From Rotaria sordida (Eukaryota; Rotifera; Eurotatoria; Philodinida; Philodinidae): DNA of 64,000 nt. Under the pieces are notes generated by a model. That model was given only the letters and a program-made list of their open reading frames with translations, was not told where the DNA came from and ran no database searches. A program made the position numbers and the translations under genes. Location of the stretch: the NCBI GenBank assembly GCA_905250125.1, contig CAJNOL010000319.1:98604-162603 (forward strand), written 5' to 3'. Each line of letters starts with the position of its first letter. Positions within the stretch are counted from its first letter, which is position 1. This document shows, piece after piece, positions 21,207-32,772 of the stretch.

Positions 21207-24162
21207 ATGAGTGAATCAAATTATTGTTCATCATCACCGATTCGTATACATTTTTCTGATGTAACAAATAAAAATTCTATTATTGATGATGATTGTCGAT
21301 GGAAGTTACCAAGTGGTAAATTAATAAAAACAAAAACCAAAAACCAAAAAAATTTCTTCTAAATCAAATTGAATTATTTTATGTCTTTGTTTTAGCTGCA
21401 CCAATAATAACAATTGAAAATGATGAAAATGAAAATGATGCATGGAATGAATATCGACATTTATTTGAAACAAATCATTCACATATGTTAAATCCATCAT
21501 CGATTGATAATTATTTTCTTCGACATAGTAGTGCTAATACAAGTTTAAATGAATCAACATCATTTGAACCATTAATTGATAATCATGATGATATTTTTTC
21601 AATAATTGAACAAGCTGGTATTACATTTGGTAAGTGAAAAAGAAAACTGATTTAAAAATGATTTTGTTTTTTTTTGTTAAATTTTTTTAGATGCATTAAC
21701 TGGCTCATCATCAGTAGATTTACTTTGTAGTACAAGTGGTTATCATTCATATGAACCATCGCCATTTAATCATCGTTCAAAACGATCATCAGTACTTGAT
21801 CCATCTGCAGCTGAATTTCATATGGAAACAGAATTAGGTTTAATATCTAATAATCAATCAACAAAACGATCTTCATGTCAAAATGATCAACAAAATCGTC
21901 GAACGTCACGATCACAAAATCATGCTGCACAACGTATTTCTACTTCATGTAAATATTATTAGAAATGATTTTGTTTAATCGGGTTCCTTTTTCTTTTTTG
22001 TTTTTTTTAGATGAATATAAATTTGGTGGTTATGGTCGTGGAATTAATGAATTTCTTGAACCAAATGGTATTACTTTTCTATCCGATGGTACTATTGCAG
22101 TTGTAGATACAAATTCAAGTCAAGTTAAATTATTCGATCCTGTTCGTAGAGAATGTATACTTAAATTTGGTCAAGCAGGCACAAGACCTGGCGCATTACT
22201 TTATCCATATCGTATTGCTGTTTTACCAGGACATGATTTAGTAAGATTTATTTTTATTCTATATAATAAATGTTTATAAATCTTTTATAGCTTGCTATGG
22301 TTCAACGATCTCCACGACCAATGATACAAATATTTGATCGAAATGGTCAATTCATTAGTCGCTTCGGAAATGATCTCGAAAGTCCACGTGCTATTTGTAT
22401 TGATCAACAAGGACGTATTATTGTTATTGAATCAAAAATTATGAAAGGTAACAAAAACAAAGCATGTAATTTCAAAACGAGATATAGCTATATAATGAGA
22501 ACCAAGACACATCAGAAAATTAAATCTTAGGTCAAAGAATGTAATAGATAATTGTTTTCATATATATATATATATATATATACATAAAAAATTAATAAAA
22601 TCAAAATTCAAGGTAATTATTGACTGAGATTAATTAATCCGAACAAGCTTAAGAAATCTTTAGACTTCATATGTAAATAATATGAAATTATTTTATTAAG
22701 ATTATGAGAAGTGAAAGGGTATCTATAAAAACTGCAGATACCTACGAACAACGCCAAAGCTGCAAAAAAATGATACAATTCGAAATGAATATCATACGAA
22801 CAGTCATTCCAAGCCGCGCTTTTTGTATTTAACTGGGATATAGCCTTTTTGAGGACGTGAACACCCACGGCACTCACGAACATTTCAAGGACACTCATGG
22901 TTACTGTAGTTTTTATACAAGAGGTTTTACAATGAATTATTAAAGTACCCAACGATAACTTTTGAGTACGCATAAAAACTGCGAATTGCGCAAACATTCA
23001 TTATTACCTTGGTTTTAATTGTAAAAGATAACGATAGTTTCCTTGATATTTATGTGTTGAATATCTTGTATAATTAAAAATCAAAGTAATCATGAGTGTT
23101 CGTGCCCACAAGGAAAAAATTATACTCCAACTGGAAACAAAAAGCATAACCTAGAATGTGTGTTCGTATGATACTCGTTTTGAACTGTATCCTTTTTTTG
23201 TTGATTTCGTCACGTCCATTGTTTTTATAGGTATCCAAAGAGAATTGAATAAGTATCGAAGGTAAAACCTAAAAAGTCAAATGTTGAAAGTTCCAATCAT
23301 TTCTTACCAACCGATCGAATTTTAGTAATCTTTATACTTTTCGACAGAAATTACACGACTTGTGACTAAAACTCATTGGATTTAAATTTCGAACGAACCC
23401 AAAAAGTTCTAACTGAGACTCTGAAACTTGCTCTTATACATATTTAATGAAAAAATATGAAAAAACAAATTTGTCTCATGTGAATTTCTAATATGGCAAA
23501 TATAATTTTTCTTTTTTTTTTAATTTGTTGATGTATCGTTCATTTGAAATTTTTATTACTATAGTTCACATTTATGATGCAACATCGGGTCGTATTTGGG
23601 GTCAATTCGATTTACGTGATCATTTAAGTTTTCCGACAAGTGTCTGTGTCAATGATCGACATGAACTTTATGTTAGCGATAATGAATCTCATTTTGTACG
23701 AGTGTTTGATTATAATGGAAAACATTTGAAAAATATTGGTGCTGGTATATCTTATCCGATAGCATGTCGTATTGTAAGAAATATTTAATTTTATTAATTT
23801 TTTTTTCTTCTTTATTTTTCTTTTTTTTGTTTTACTTTTAGAACCAACCACGACGTGAACTTATTGTTGTTGATAATCATGAAAATTTTAATATAACAAC
23901 ATATGATTATGATGGAAATAAAAAATATTCACATTATTCAGTAAGATTTTCGAATTATTTTTTTTTTCTTCTCTTTAAAAATTTTTCAAAAATATTTTTT
24001 TTTGTGATTTAGTTAATGAAACATTCTCAATGTTTCGATGTTGCTGTTGGATATAATGATGAATTAGCAATGGCATCTAAAGATTATAAAATTTATGTTT
24101 ATAAATTAGGTGAAGGTCTTGATACGTTAACAAGCAGTGATATAAATCATAATTATTGTTAA
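21207..24162 (+). CDS. Brat-like NHL beta-propeller protein, 8 exons, 481 aa
   Basis: Exons 21207-21315, 21396-21629, 21691-21948, 22011-22240, 22291-22447, 23565-23773, 23842-23940 and 24013-24162 splice in frame. The first about 200 residues are Ser/Asn/Asp-rich and look disordered. The C-terminal about 280 residues form an NHL propeller very like that of Drosophila Brat and its TRIM relatives: GGYGRGINEFLEPNGITFL, QVKLFDPV, DLESPRAICIDQQGRIIVIE, HELYVSDNESHFVRVFDYNG, then QCFDVAVGYNDELAMASKDY. Brat-type NHL domains bind RNA or partner proteins to repress mRNAs in development. I see no RING, B-box or coiled coil upstream, so either those exons are missed or this is an NHL-only member. Intron 5 (22448-23564) is 1.1 kb and carries a foldback. 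A frame extending upstream to 20970 is low-complexity and not adopted. Confidence 0.85.
22561..22581. repeat. (TA)n microsatellite in the Brat-like gene intron
   Basis: About ten TA units in a row within the large intron 5. Ordinary simple repeat. Confidence 0.8.
22700..23245. mobile_element. Foldback element in intron 5 of the Brat-like gene
   Basis: Imperfect inverted repeat centred near 22980. The segment ATGATACAATTCGAAATGAA then TATCATACGAACA (from about 22768) is mirrored near 23165-23195, and GAACACCCACGGCACTCACG near 22858 is mirrored by CATGAGTGTTCGTGCCCACA near 23090. Boundaries are approximate. No coding potential. Confidence 0.6.
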
Positions 24163-26810
24163 ATTAAATTTTTTTTTTTTCTTTGTTCTTACAATGATCT
24201 TTAATTATTATCTTGTTCGTTCCTGTGTGTTGTACAAATGAATTTATATCTACCGCTTAATAATATTATAAAAAAAAATAATACATATATAAATTCTCGT
24301 TCTTCACCTTTGTGGTAGACGAATTGATTTTTTTTTCTTCTTCCTATTAGCATAACTTCATTTGATTTTTTTTTGCCCTTTTCGTTTATTTTTTATTTGT
24401 TATAACTTCAACATTCAAACGGATTAATTTCTAATTTTTTTTTTTTCCTCACGTTTTTTTTTGTTGTACAACACTTCTATTTGACTATGCATATATTAAT
24501 ATAAATTGGAATATGACGTGCGAGTTAAAAAAAAAAAAGAAAGCAATCCTTTATTTAACAGGAAACTTGTCTTTTTTTTTCTTTTTGCATAAAATACATT
24601 TAAAACTACAGTAATAACTTTGATTAAAGGAAGCACTCTGATTAATGATTCGAAGAGAAAATGACGATTAATGTTTACTTTGAATTAAACAATGGATTTA
24701 TTTTAATAAATAGAAATTTTCTTGTGTAGAATAGAATTCACTATTTTCTTCTATCTCAAACGTGAATAAATTGAACTAAATTGCATAATTTGTACGTTTA
24801 ATAGAACTCCATCAAACGGTATTAATGACATTATTTAATTTCAATGTAACTGTCTTCTATGTAAATATGGTTTTTTTCTTCCTTGAAAAAAAAAATATAT
24901 ATGATAATATAATATTCATTTTGTCTATATGGTAATTCATCAAATCACGGCAGGTAATCAGTTTATGTATTCATTGCCTTGGCACATCAAATTTACAGTC
25001 AAAAGTAAAATACGTTAAATATTTCATTAGCTAATTAAAAATTATCGATAATATAATTCCCTAATCAAAACCCTGGATGTTCTCATTAAAAAACAAAAGT
25101 AAATCTAAACTTTATATGATGCCTAGTAAATAGTTATTTACAGGTATTTACTGGCTTAATTACAAAATATATATCAATCTGTCTCCGCATACCTTTTTTT
25201 TTCTATATACTTAATGATAAGAAAAAAAAACATGTTTTTTTCTTTCATAGAATCCATAGTAATCGATGTGTTGTTTGTCGTATTACATTTGAAGTTTGTT
25301 AGTTGCCTGTATATGATAGTATTGTAAGATAAAATTGTGCCAAAAGATCAAAAAGAACAATATTGTTTTCAAATTATTTAATATAACGTTTCAATGAGAA
25401 AATGCATTATTGTGTTACAATTATTGGATTAGACAATTGTGCACATAAGGTACATTCGTATGTATATATCCTTGAAACCTATTCAAAAAAATATTTACTT
25501 ACGATCAAACAGCAATTTATGTGTGCACAAGCAAATATATAAATCAGTTCGATCTTTTTTTTTACTCTATTTTCGAGAAGATTGTTAAAAAAAATGTTAG
25601 TAATGTAAGAATTCAAGAGGCGTAAATGATGCGAAGTTTTTTTTTCTTGTATTTTTAATTCAATGAGAAAAAGATAAAATAAGAAGAATGTCCTTTTAGT
25701 TTAGTTCTTTTTCAAGGAAAATTATCTCAAAAGCAAAAGTGGATATCATATTCCGTTTATGATGAAGGTAAATTTCATATACATATATATATATATATAT
25801 ATATCGTTAGAAAAAAAAATGTATACAAGGAAAAAAAATGAGTTTTTGTCTCATTACCAACAATATAGAATAACAGTTAAAAGTATGCAAAGAAAAAAAA
25901 AATATTCGCCTGGAAGTTTTTTCAGGTAAATAATTATAACATAAAAATATAGAACTATGAATTAAATTGTGTAAGGTCTTTTTTTTTCTCGGAAGATATA
26001 ATAATTATAGATTCATTGTGCAAATAGAAAAATTTTCATAAATTAACCTTGAAATTTGAGACGAATGATTGCAGCTTTAGAAATTGTCGATGTAGTTTTG
26101 TTATTGCGCGATTAATTTTCATAAACAACATGAGTAACCTATATTTTATTTTACTTTGTTTTTTTTTTTTTATGAAGAAAAAAACAAAATGAATGGTATG
26201 CCAAGATGTTAAAAACGAAAGAACACGTTTTAATTAACCATAAGAAAATTATTCTTTTACAGAAAAAAGAAGGGATTTTTCACAAAAGAAAAGGGAAAGA
26301 AAAAAAAAACCGAGGTGTATTTAAGTATATATAGAAACCGCAAAAAAAAAAATCAAGACTATTTGCTTCGGATCAACTTTTATATAAGCGACAATATTGT
26401 CGGAGAGTTGTATGTGGTTCTTTTTGTTTCCATGTACGCCCGTTATTAACCACTGCTTATTGTAAGTTGCACATATTTGCGTTCACGTCGTCAAATTTTT
26501 AATTCAATGCCAAACCGAGAAAAGAGAAATAAAGTGTTTATGCGTTTGTTTTCAACAACAGCCATTGAGAAAAGAAAAATGTCATATTTTTTTCTTCTCC
26601 CTCTTTCATAATTTTTCTCTTAGAATTTTTTTTCCACACTTTTCAGTCATTTTTTATTAGTATGTTTACATACGAAGTATTCGATTGTATATAACTTATA
26701 TATTTACATTATTCGAGGTTCAAATGTATTCGGTTAAAAAAACATATTAAATTACTTTTCATCTTTAATTATTATCTGCAGATTAATTTTCAACGAGATC
26801 AATTCTTCTA
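24163..26810. other. 2.6-kb AT-rich intergenic region
   Basis: No gene is supported. Contains many poly-A and poly-T runs and an (AT)n tract at about 25786-25804. A CTGCAG just before 26775 could be the acceptor of a 5'UTR intron of the following gene. Confidence 0.5.
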
Positions 26811-29481
26811 ATGGGAAGCTTTGTATGGGATAATCCGCGTTATGGTCAATGTTATAATAATCGGCCTTTATCTGTTGCTTTAACAGAATCATGTGGATCG
26901 GACATATTCCCTCGTGTTGAAAGTGATTTTGCATTAATGTGTCATCCTCAAAATTTTTTATCAGGTCGAAGATTTCGACGAGAGTTTTTCAGTATGTTTT
27001 AATTTATAAAAGAAAAAAGAAAAACATGGAAATATTAATCTGTTTTATTTGAAAACACATAGATGTATATCATCCAAATGCTTATTATGGTTCATGCTGT
27101 TGTTTACCATCAATGCAATGGGGACCAATGTGTCATTGCACTTCAAGAGATGGATTCGTTAGAAATTTAGGTAAATGTTAAACAAACTGAATTCATAATC
27201 AATTATTGGATTGAGATAAATTAGGATCGGTAACAGTAGAAGAACATGAATTTCAACCTGTGGTTAGATGTGTTCGTCCAGTATCACCAATTATTCGAGA
27301 ATTAAAAGTACGTCGACGACCTTCATCGTGTGTTGATCTTCGAAATCAAGAAACGAAAGAAGTTGATATACGTCGTGAAGAACGTTATGAATATCATTAT
27401 AATTATGATTTACCAAGTAAACTATTGTTTTTATTATTTTTCTTAATTTTTATTTTATTTTTTATTGAATATTTCTCGAAGAACGACCACAAACACCACC
27501 AAGACGAGGTTAATACGTGAAGAAAAATGTTTTAGAATTTCTTGGTTTTTGTTTTCTACTAATTTAATTTAGTTCGTCCAGTGACAAGAGATACCGGAAC
27601 AGCAACTATTAACGTTCCCAAACGACCTTTAACTATGACAGGTAATATATATATATATATATATATACATTTAATATTTTATTTCTTATTGATATTTACT
27701 TATCAAATAGAAACTGAAAGATTTGATCGATATGAACAAGAAGAAAAAATAAAAAAAGATAAGATTACAACAGGTTAGAAAATTAATACAATTCATTCGG
27801 TAAATAATTTCTTTTTCCAATAGAAAAAACTCAAGTTACTCATACAGTAGTAGAAGAGCCAATACGACGTTATTATGAATGTAAGTAATATTTATATTTT
27901 TGGTTTTTTTTTTCTTACTTGATTAATATACCTATTAAATGTTTTCATACATATTCTTGATCATAGATTATGATACTTGCGATCAACAATATCAACAAGC
28001 ATGCAGAAAAGCACAACGCAAAGATTTTATACAACGAATGAATGCTCAAAATGGTAATACTTCCTTTTTTTTTTTACATTTCATTTCAATGGCATGTGTT
28101 GATAATTTGTTTTATTTGCTAAAAAGATTTATTTCTTCTCAGACACAAAAAAAAATAGTACTGAGTTAAGTATAGTAAATTTTGATAAATCATAGTCGAT
28201 ATAGGAATGACAGGAATTTAGATGTTAATCAATCTGTCAACACAAAAAAGCTTGCCATATTTCTGTTTCTCTCTCTCAAGAGAGAGAGAGAGAGACATGT
28301 TGATAAAGATATTTGATATCAAATCTTTATGAATTATCAGTATTAGTTTTAACAAAGGAAGGCCTCGAATGAACTAATCAGCTTTTGTATATATCATGTA
28401 AATACTAAGGAGGAATTAATATTCTAAGAAGAACTCACTTTCAAATTTTGATTTAAAACTTTGCATAGTAACAAGTCTTAAAGAGAATAGTTTATTGTAA
28501 AAGTTTTAGACCATTTGATTTGTTCCTATCCAAAAATAAGAAGATTGAATTTGTCGATGTATACAAGCGACGAAAAAGGCACATTTTTACCTTAACCGTA
28601 GTAATTACAAAAAAAATCTGAAAATTTTACAATAAACTATTCTCGTTGATATAGGTCATTGTGCAAAGTTCCCAGTCGAAATTCAAAAAATGAATTTTCT
28701 CAATATCGGAGAAGCCCGAATCCCGTCCCGTGCGACATTTTGAAAATAAAAAAGGATTCAGGACTTGAAAAAAGTTCGTCTCGCAGGGTTCTAGGAATTA
28801 TACAGCATTGACTTGCAGAATACTACAGAAAAGCAAAATCTTCGCAACAATAAGTTAACCGATGACGATTGATCTTGTTTCCTTTGTACACGCCTTTATG
28901 AAAAGGGAACATCATATACTCATCACTCGGTCATCGGACTGGAGGATAGTGCCTAACGGTTGTGCATAGAGTCTTACAGGGCAGTTTCAAACCTATCCGG
29001 TGAGATATTCAAGATAGTTTGTATCAATGATCATCATAAATGTATCTTTCCTCCTTTCAAAAGCCGAAGAACGAATTTGAATTTTGTTTTTTATGTACAG
29101 TAGGGAAAAAAGAGACAATCTCTTTTAACTTTTCATACAATATTCATTTTAGGTAAAACGCAATCATTCAATACATTAAATACATTTTCGGATTGTGGAA
29201 CAAATTACGTTACTCTTCAATCAGTACCAAAATCATGTGAAACAGATTATTATACTCTTCAATCAGTACCAAAATCATGTGGAACAGATTATGTTACCTA
29301 TCAATCAGTACCAAAGTCATGTGGAACAAATTATGTTATCCATCAATCAGTACCAAAATCATGTGAAACATTTGTTACTACTACGGGATCAAACTCTTCT
29401 CAAGGTTTCACATGTGACAGAACAGCACCATTCACTGTTGAAGAAAGTTCTATAACACGAAATTATGTTAATACAACTTAA
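26811..29481 (+). CDS. Unrecognised Cys-rich protein with C-terminal 14-residue repeats, 9 exons, 370 aa
   Basis: Exons 26811-26991, 27063-27170, 27225-27416, 27482-27508, 27573-27641, 27711-27773, 27824-27880, 27967-28053 and 29153-29481 join in frame, every junction in the same phase (one base before the intron, two after). Exon 4 is a 27-bp microexon. I do not recognise the family. Visible: no signal peptide or membrane segment; a Cys/Trp-rich N-terminal third (YYGSCCCLPSMQWGPMCHC); an Arg/Glu-rich, probably disordered middle (VRRRPSSCVDL, EERYEYHYNYDL, ERFDRYEQEEK); and a C-terminal exon with four tandem copies of a 14-residue unit around QSVPKSC. The uniform intron phase and small exons suggest growth by exon duplication. 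The last intron is 1.1 kb and holds a palindromic repeat. An upstream non-coding exon is possible. Frame continuity over nine exons makes a real gene likely, but function is unknown. Confidence 0.7.
28430..28690. mobile_element. Palindromic repeat, copy 1 (intronic)
   Basis: An inverted repeat with arms AAACTTTGCATAGTAACAAG at about 28457 and its mirror near 28640-28665, and inner arms TTTATTGTAAAAGTTTTAGA (28490) and its partner near 28622-28640. The same sequence recurs at 36080-36325 with the same internal order, including TTATTGTAAAAGTTTTAGAC. It sits in intron 8 of the unrecognised gene. Confidence 0.65.
29200..29367 (+). repeat. Four tandem 42-bp repeats in the last exon of the unrecognised gene
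   Basis: Four 42-bp units encode 14-residue repeats: TNYVTLQSVPKSCE, TDYYTLQSVPKSCG, TDYVTYQSVPKSCG and TNYVIHQSVPKSCE. The QSVPKSC core is invariant, including one Cys per unit, while the flanking residues vary. Confidence 0.9.
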
Positions 29482-29606
29482 TTTAATTTTATCGTCATCA
29501 TTTTACAAACGAACAATTTTCTTCTACATTTCAAACTTTCGATTATTTCTTTTTTTTTCTTCTTCTTCTTTTGTTCAGATATAATCATTCTTATTCTCTT
29601 TATACA

Positions 29607-30356
29607 CTATAATCCGAAGCATTAAAAGTACGTCTTCGAATTTTACTTTTTTTAATTTCATGATGATGTTTTGTTTTGTTTTTATATACTATAGACTGAT
29701 ATGGATTGGTCATATATTTACTATTATAATCTTATAATGGTCCTCTACCTATACTGTATATCTTAGATTTTTATCTTTATGTATATGTGTAAGTATAATT
29801 TCAACTGTAGTAGTTTTCAACATTTGATTCTCATTTGCACATTACACTTTGTTTCACATATTTCTTTTTTATCATACATATACATGACACTGTGTACTAA
29901 TATATTGCGAGATAAATTTTTATATTATGCTTTCTTTCTTGTGTTATGATATATAGAGTTGACCTGTTCGTATAGAGAGACCATAGCTACTATACCTTCA
30001 GGTGAGCTCTATGTCATAATACAAGAAAGAAAGTGTAATATAAAAATTTATCTCGCAATATATTAGTACACAGTGTCATGTATATGTATGATAAAAAAGA
30101 AATATGTAAAACAAAGTGTAATGTGCAAATGAAAATCAAATGTTGAAAATCACTACAGTTGAACTTATACTTACACATATACATAAAGATAAAAATCTAA
30201 GATATACAGTATAGGTAGAGGACCACTATAAGATTATAATAGTAAATATATGACCAATCTATATCAGTCTATAGTATATAAGAACAAAACAAAACATTAT
30301 CATGAAATTAAAAAAAGTAAAATTCGAAGACATAATTTTAATTCTTCGGACTATAA
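29607..30356. repeat. Near-perfect large palindrome, arms about 360 bp, spacer about 25 bp
   Basis: The sequence from 29607 to about 29970 is repeated in inverted orientation from about 29996 to 30356. Identity is high (mostly single-base differences over long stretches, by eye well above 90%), for example ACATATACATAAAGATAAAA and ACACTGTGTACTAATATATT recur complemented. The left arm begins about 125 bp past the stop of the unrecognised gene, so the arm may include its 3' flank. No coding sequence in it. Confidence 0.85.
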
Positions 30357-31070
30357 TAAGCAGCCTACTAGAGGGGAAAGATAAATATTGTAGATAGATT
30401 ATATTTTACTTATAAAAAGAAAAAATTTACTCTGCATCATTTATATAAAAAAAAACACAACATATTGAAAACAAAAAGAACAAATATTTGATTATTATGT
30501 TCTATTTTCATGGCTTCATGCATCCATTCTGTCAAATCAATTGATGTGATTCTAGTGGTTGTTGTCACAAAATGAATGTCATTCTGCGTAGTTATCAAAA
30601 AAAAATTAAATATTCATAAAGAAACCTAGGCAAAACAACCTATTTTATTAATAGTTTTTTTTTCTATATACAATAAAAATTCCTATTGTCTTTTATGAAA
30701 AATCATTATTCATATATAAAATAAATAGGGCATAATAATTCTAACTTACTAATTTATTAAAAAGAATGCATTTGAAATGAATATTCTTACTTGATCTCAA
30801 CAATTCATTCATTCTTTTTCAAAAGAGAGAAACAAAATATCGGTTTTAAAAAATGTAATTATAATAAATAGATGATGACTATTTCAAGAGAACTTCATTC
30901 TAGAAAAAAGAATGTTATTTTCTACAAGAAAAGGTATGAGAAAACCGAACGTTGTTGAATTTTTTTTTTCTATCATAATTGTTCATTCATTTTGGTTATG
31001 ATGCTTGAAACCAATCAGAGATCTCGTATAGCCTTAAAAACATGAAGACTATTATTCTTCAGATCGATTT

Positions 31071-31262
31071 CAGTAGTAAAGCGCCGGAAATCGATAAAGC
31101 ATGGAAGCAGTTTTCCGGACCGGAAAGTCTTCGAGTTTTTTTCGGTGACTTCTCAGCCAACTTCAAGTTCTTTCCGGCAGAAGACGGCCGTAAATTATTG
31201 GAAAAAATTTCGAAGACTTTCCTGCTCGGAATACTGTTTTCATGTTCCATCGATTTCTAATA
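31071..31262. repeat. Foldback sequence, about 190 bp
   Basis: GAAATCGATAAAGCATGGAA near 31087 followed by CAGTTTTCCG and GGAAAGTCTTCGA is mirrored by TCGAAGACTTTCC near 31210, CGGAATACTG and CATGTTCCATCGATTTC near 31240. The two open frames on opposite strands here (31042-31260 and 31059-31250) are a by-product of the symmetry. Confidence 0.6.
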
Positions 31263-32159
31263 TTCTCCTGCTGGATACGATAATTTTTCTCACATCTTTT
31301 CGGTCGGTTTCAGTAAAATCTGATTGTTTTCAGAGATCGGAATCATCGACCTAAACCATTCTCATTTCAAACACAAGTGACAAATAACGTCTGTATCAAT
31401 TGATCTGGATGCTTCACTCTGAAGTAAATCGGTTTTTGTTGTATTCCTCTCAAGTGCATTGTCCAAAACCAGTGAGCTCCATGCACAAATCGCTAGATTA
31501 AACTTGCTCGACTATTGAAAGAAATAGTAAAAAAGAATGAAGCTTAACAAAATAATACAATGAGAACTTGGTCTCAATTAAAGATAATGAACGTTTTGGG
31601 CTTTTACTATGCCTAAAACTGTGCATTTTATATAACATTGATTTGATTAAAAGTCAATCTTACAAAATGAACTTTTCCGATTTTTTTCTTCTAGGAAATA
31701 ACACATGTTCAGTATTAGCAGTCTATTAAAATTTCGAAAACAGCTATAAAGATTGAATATTGTGATCAGTGTTTTCTCTAGGTTTTGTTTTTCGAGTGAA
31801 CAATTGAAATTTTTGGAAGTGCTGCCGGCCAAAAAAATTTTTGCCACATTGCAAAGGTACACGCAGATTCTTGTTTATTTTTTTTCACAATACCATTACA
31901 CTTCTTCAGTTACCAATACAATGTGAAAAAAAATACTTCGAAAGAAAATCACTTCAAGAAGAAAACAATAAATCAAAATTAAATCTTTTAGGTCATTATC
32001 TAAATCAGATAGTCCTTTCATTGATATTCTCATTAATTATTCTAAATGCTCTGTCATTAAACGATTTCGCAGACCAGTTAAGATTTTATTCATTGTACTA
32101 AAATCACGTTCTACTGTTGTTGTACTGATTAGTGCACATAAAAATACTTCAGCAACTAA

Positions 32160-32772
32160 TAATACACCCCTAGGCAAAAGCCTTTCCCTCTCCTCTCTCC
32201 ATCATTTTTTTTGTATATTGAGCTTGTTTGTTCTCAAGTCAGTGCTAATTACAAGGATGGCTTGAGTACTTGATTTCAGTATCATGTATCATTGACTACG
32301 ATTTGGTCCGATAAACATTATACGACTTTCAGTATAATCAATTGCTACTAGAAATGACGTAGTTGACAAAATATTTCATGACTGAGTGATTTCTTGTTTC
32401 GATTTATTTTGGATGTTTTACTGGTTTTGGTTTATCTTAATTTGTAGGATCGAGTATACTGTCTCTTAGGTCGAGCTTCAAGTCTCCGACGAAGAGAGTT
32501 TAATAAGTTGGAACCAACAAAAAAATTCAGAAAATATTGAAAAAAGAAATAACTTAGTCATGGAGCATTTTGTCACTAGGTTATTTGTAGTGATGGTTGA
32601 TTATATCGAAAGATCTATAGTGTTTTTCGAAGCAAATCATAATCAATGATACATGATACTAAAATCAAGTACTGAAGCCATCCTTATAATTAGAATTGAC
32701 TTAAGAACAAACAAGCTCAACATACAAAAAAACCTGATGGAGAAGGTGAGAGGAAAGATTTTTGCCCACGGA
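32160..32772. mobile_element. Terminal-inverted-repeat element, about 610 bp with 150-bp ends
   Basis: Left end around CCCCTAGGCAAAAGCC (32165) is mirrored by GGATTTTTGCCCACGG-like sequence ending at about 32770. The 150-bp terminal repeats pair well: GAGCTTGTTTGTTCTCAAGT near 32220 and its complement near 32700, GATTTCAGTATCATGTATCA near 32272 and its complement near 32640. The 290-bp middle has no coding potential. Likely a non-autonomous DNA transposon; no clear target duplication. Confidence 0.65.

Noticed and set aside
28281..28296. (AG)n run that might mark a CRISPR or satellite
   Set aside because: Simple dinucleotide repeat; no array of spaced repeats is found anywhere in the window, and the genome is eukaryotic.
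31042..31260. Overlapping frames on both strands
   Set aside because: Caused by an inverted repeat; sequences are mirror translations without a recognised domain.
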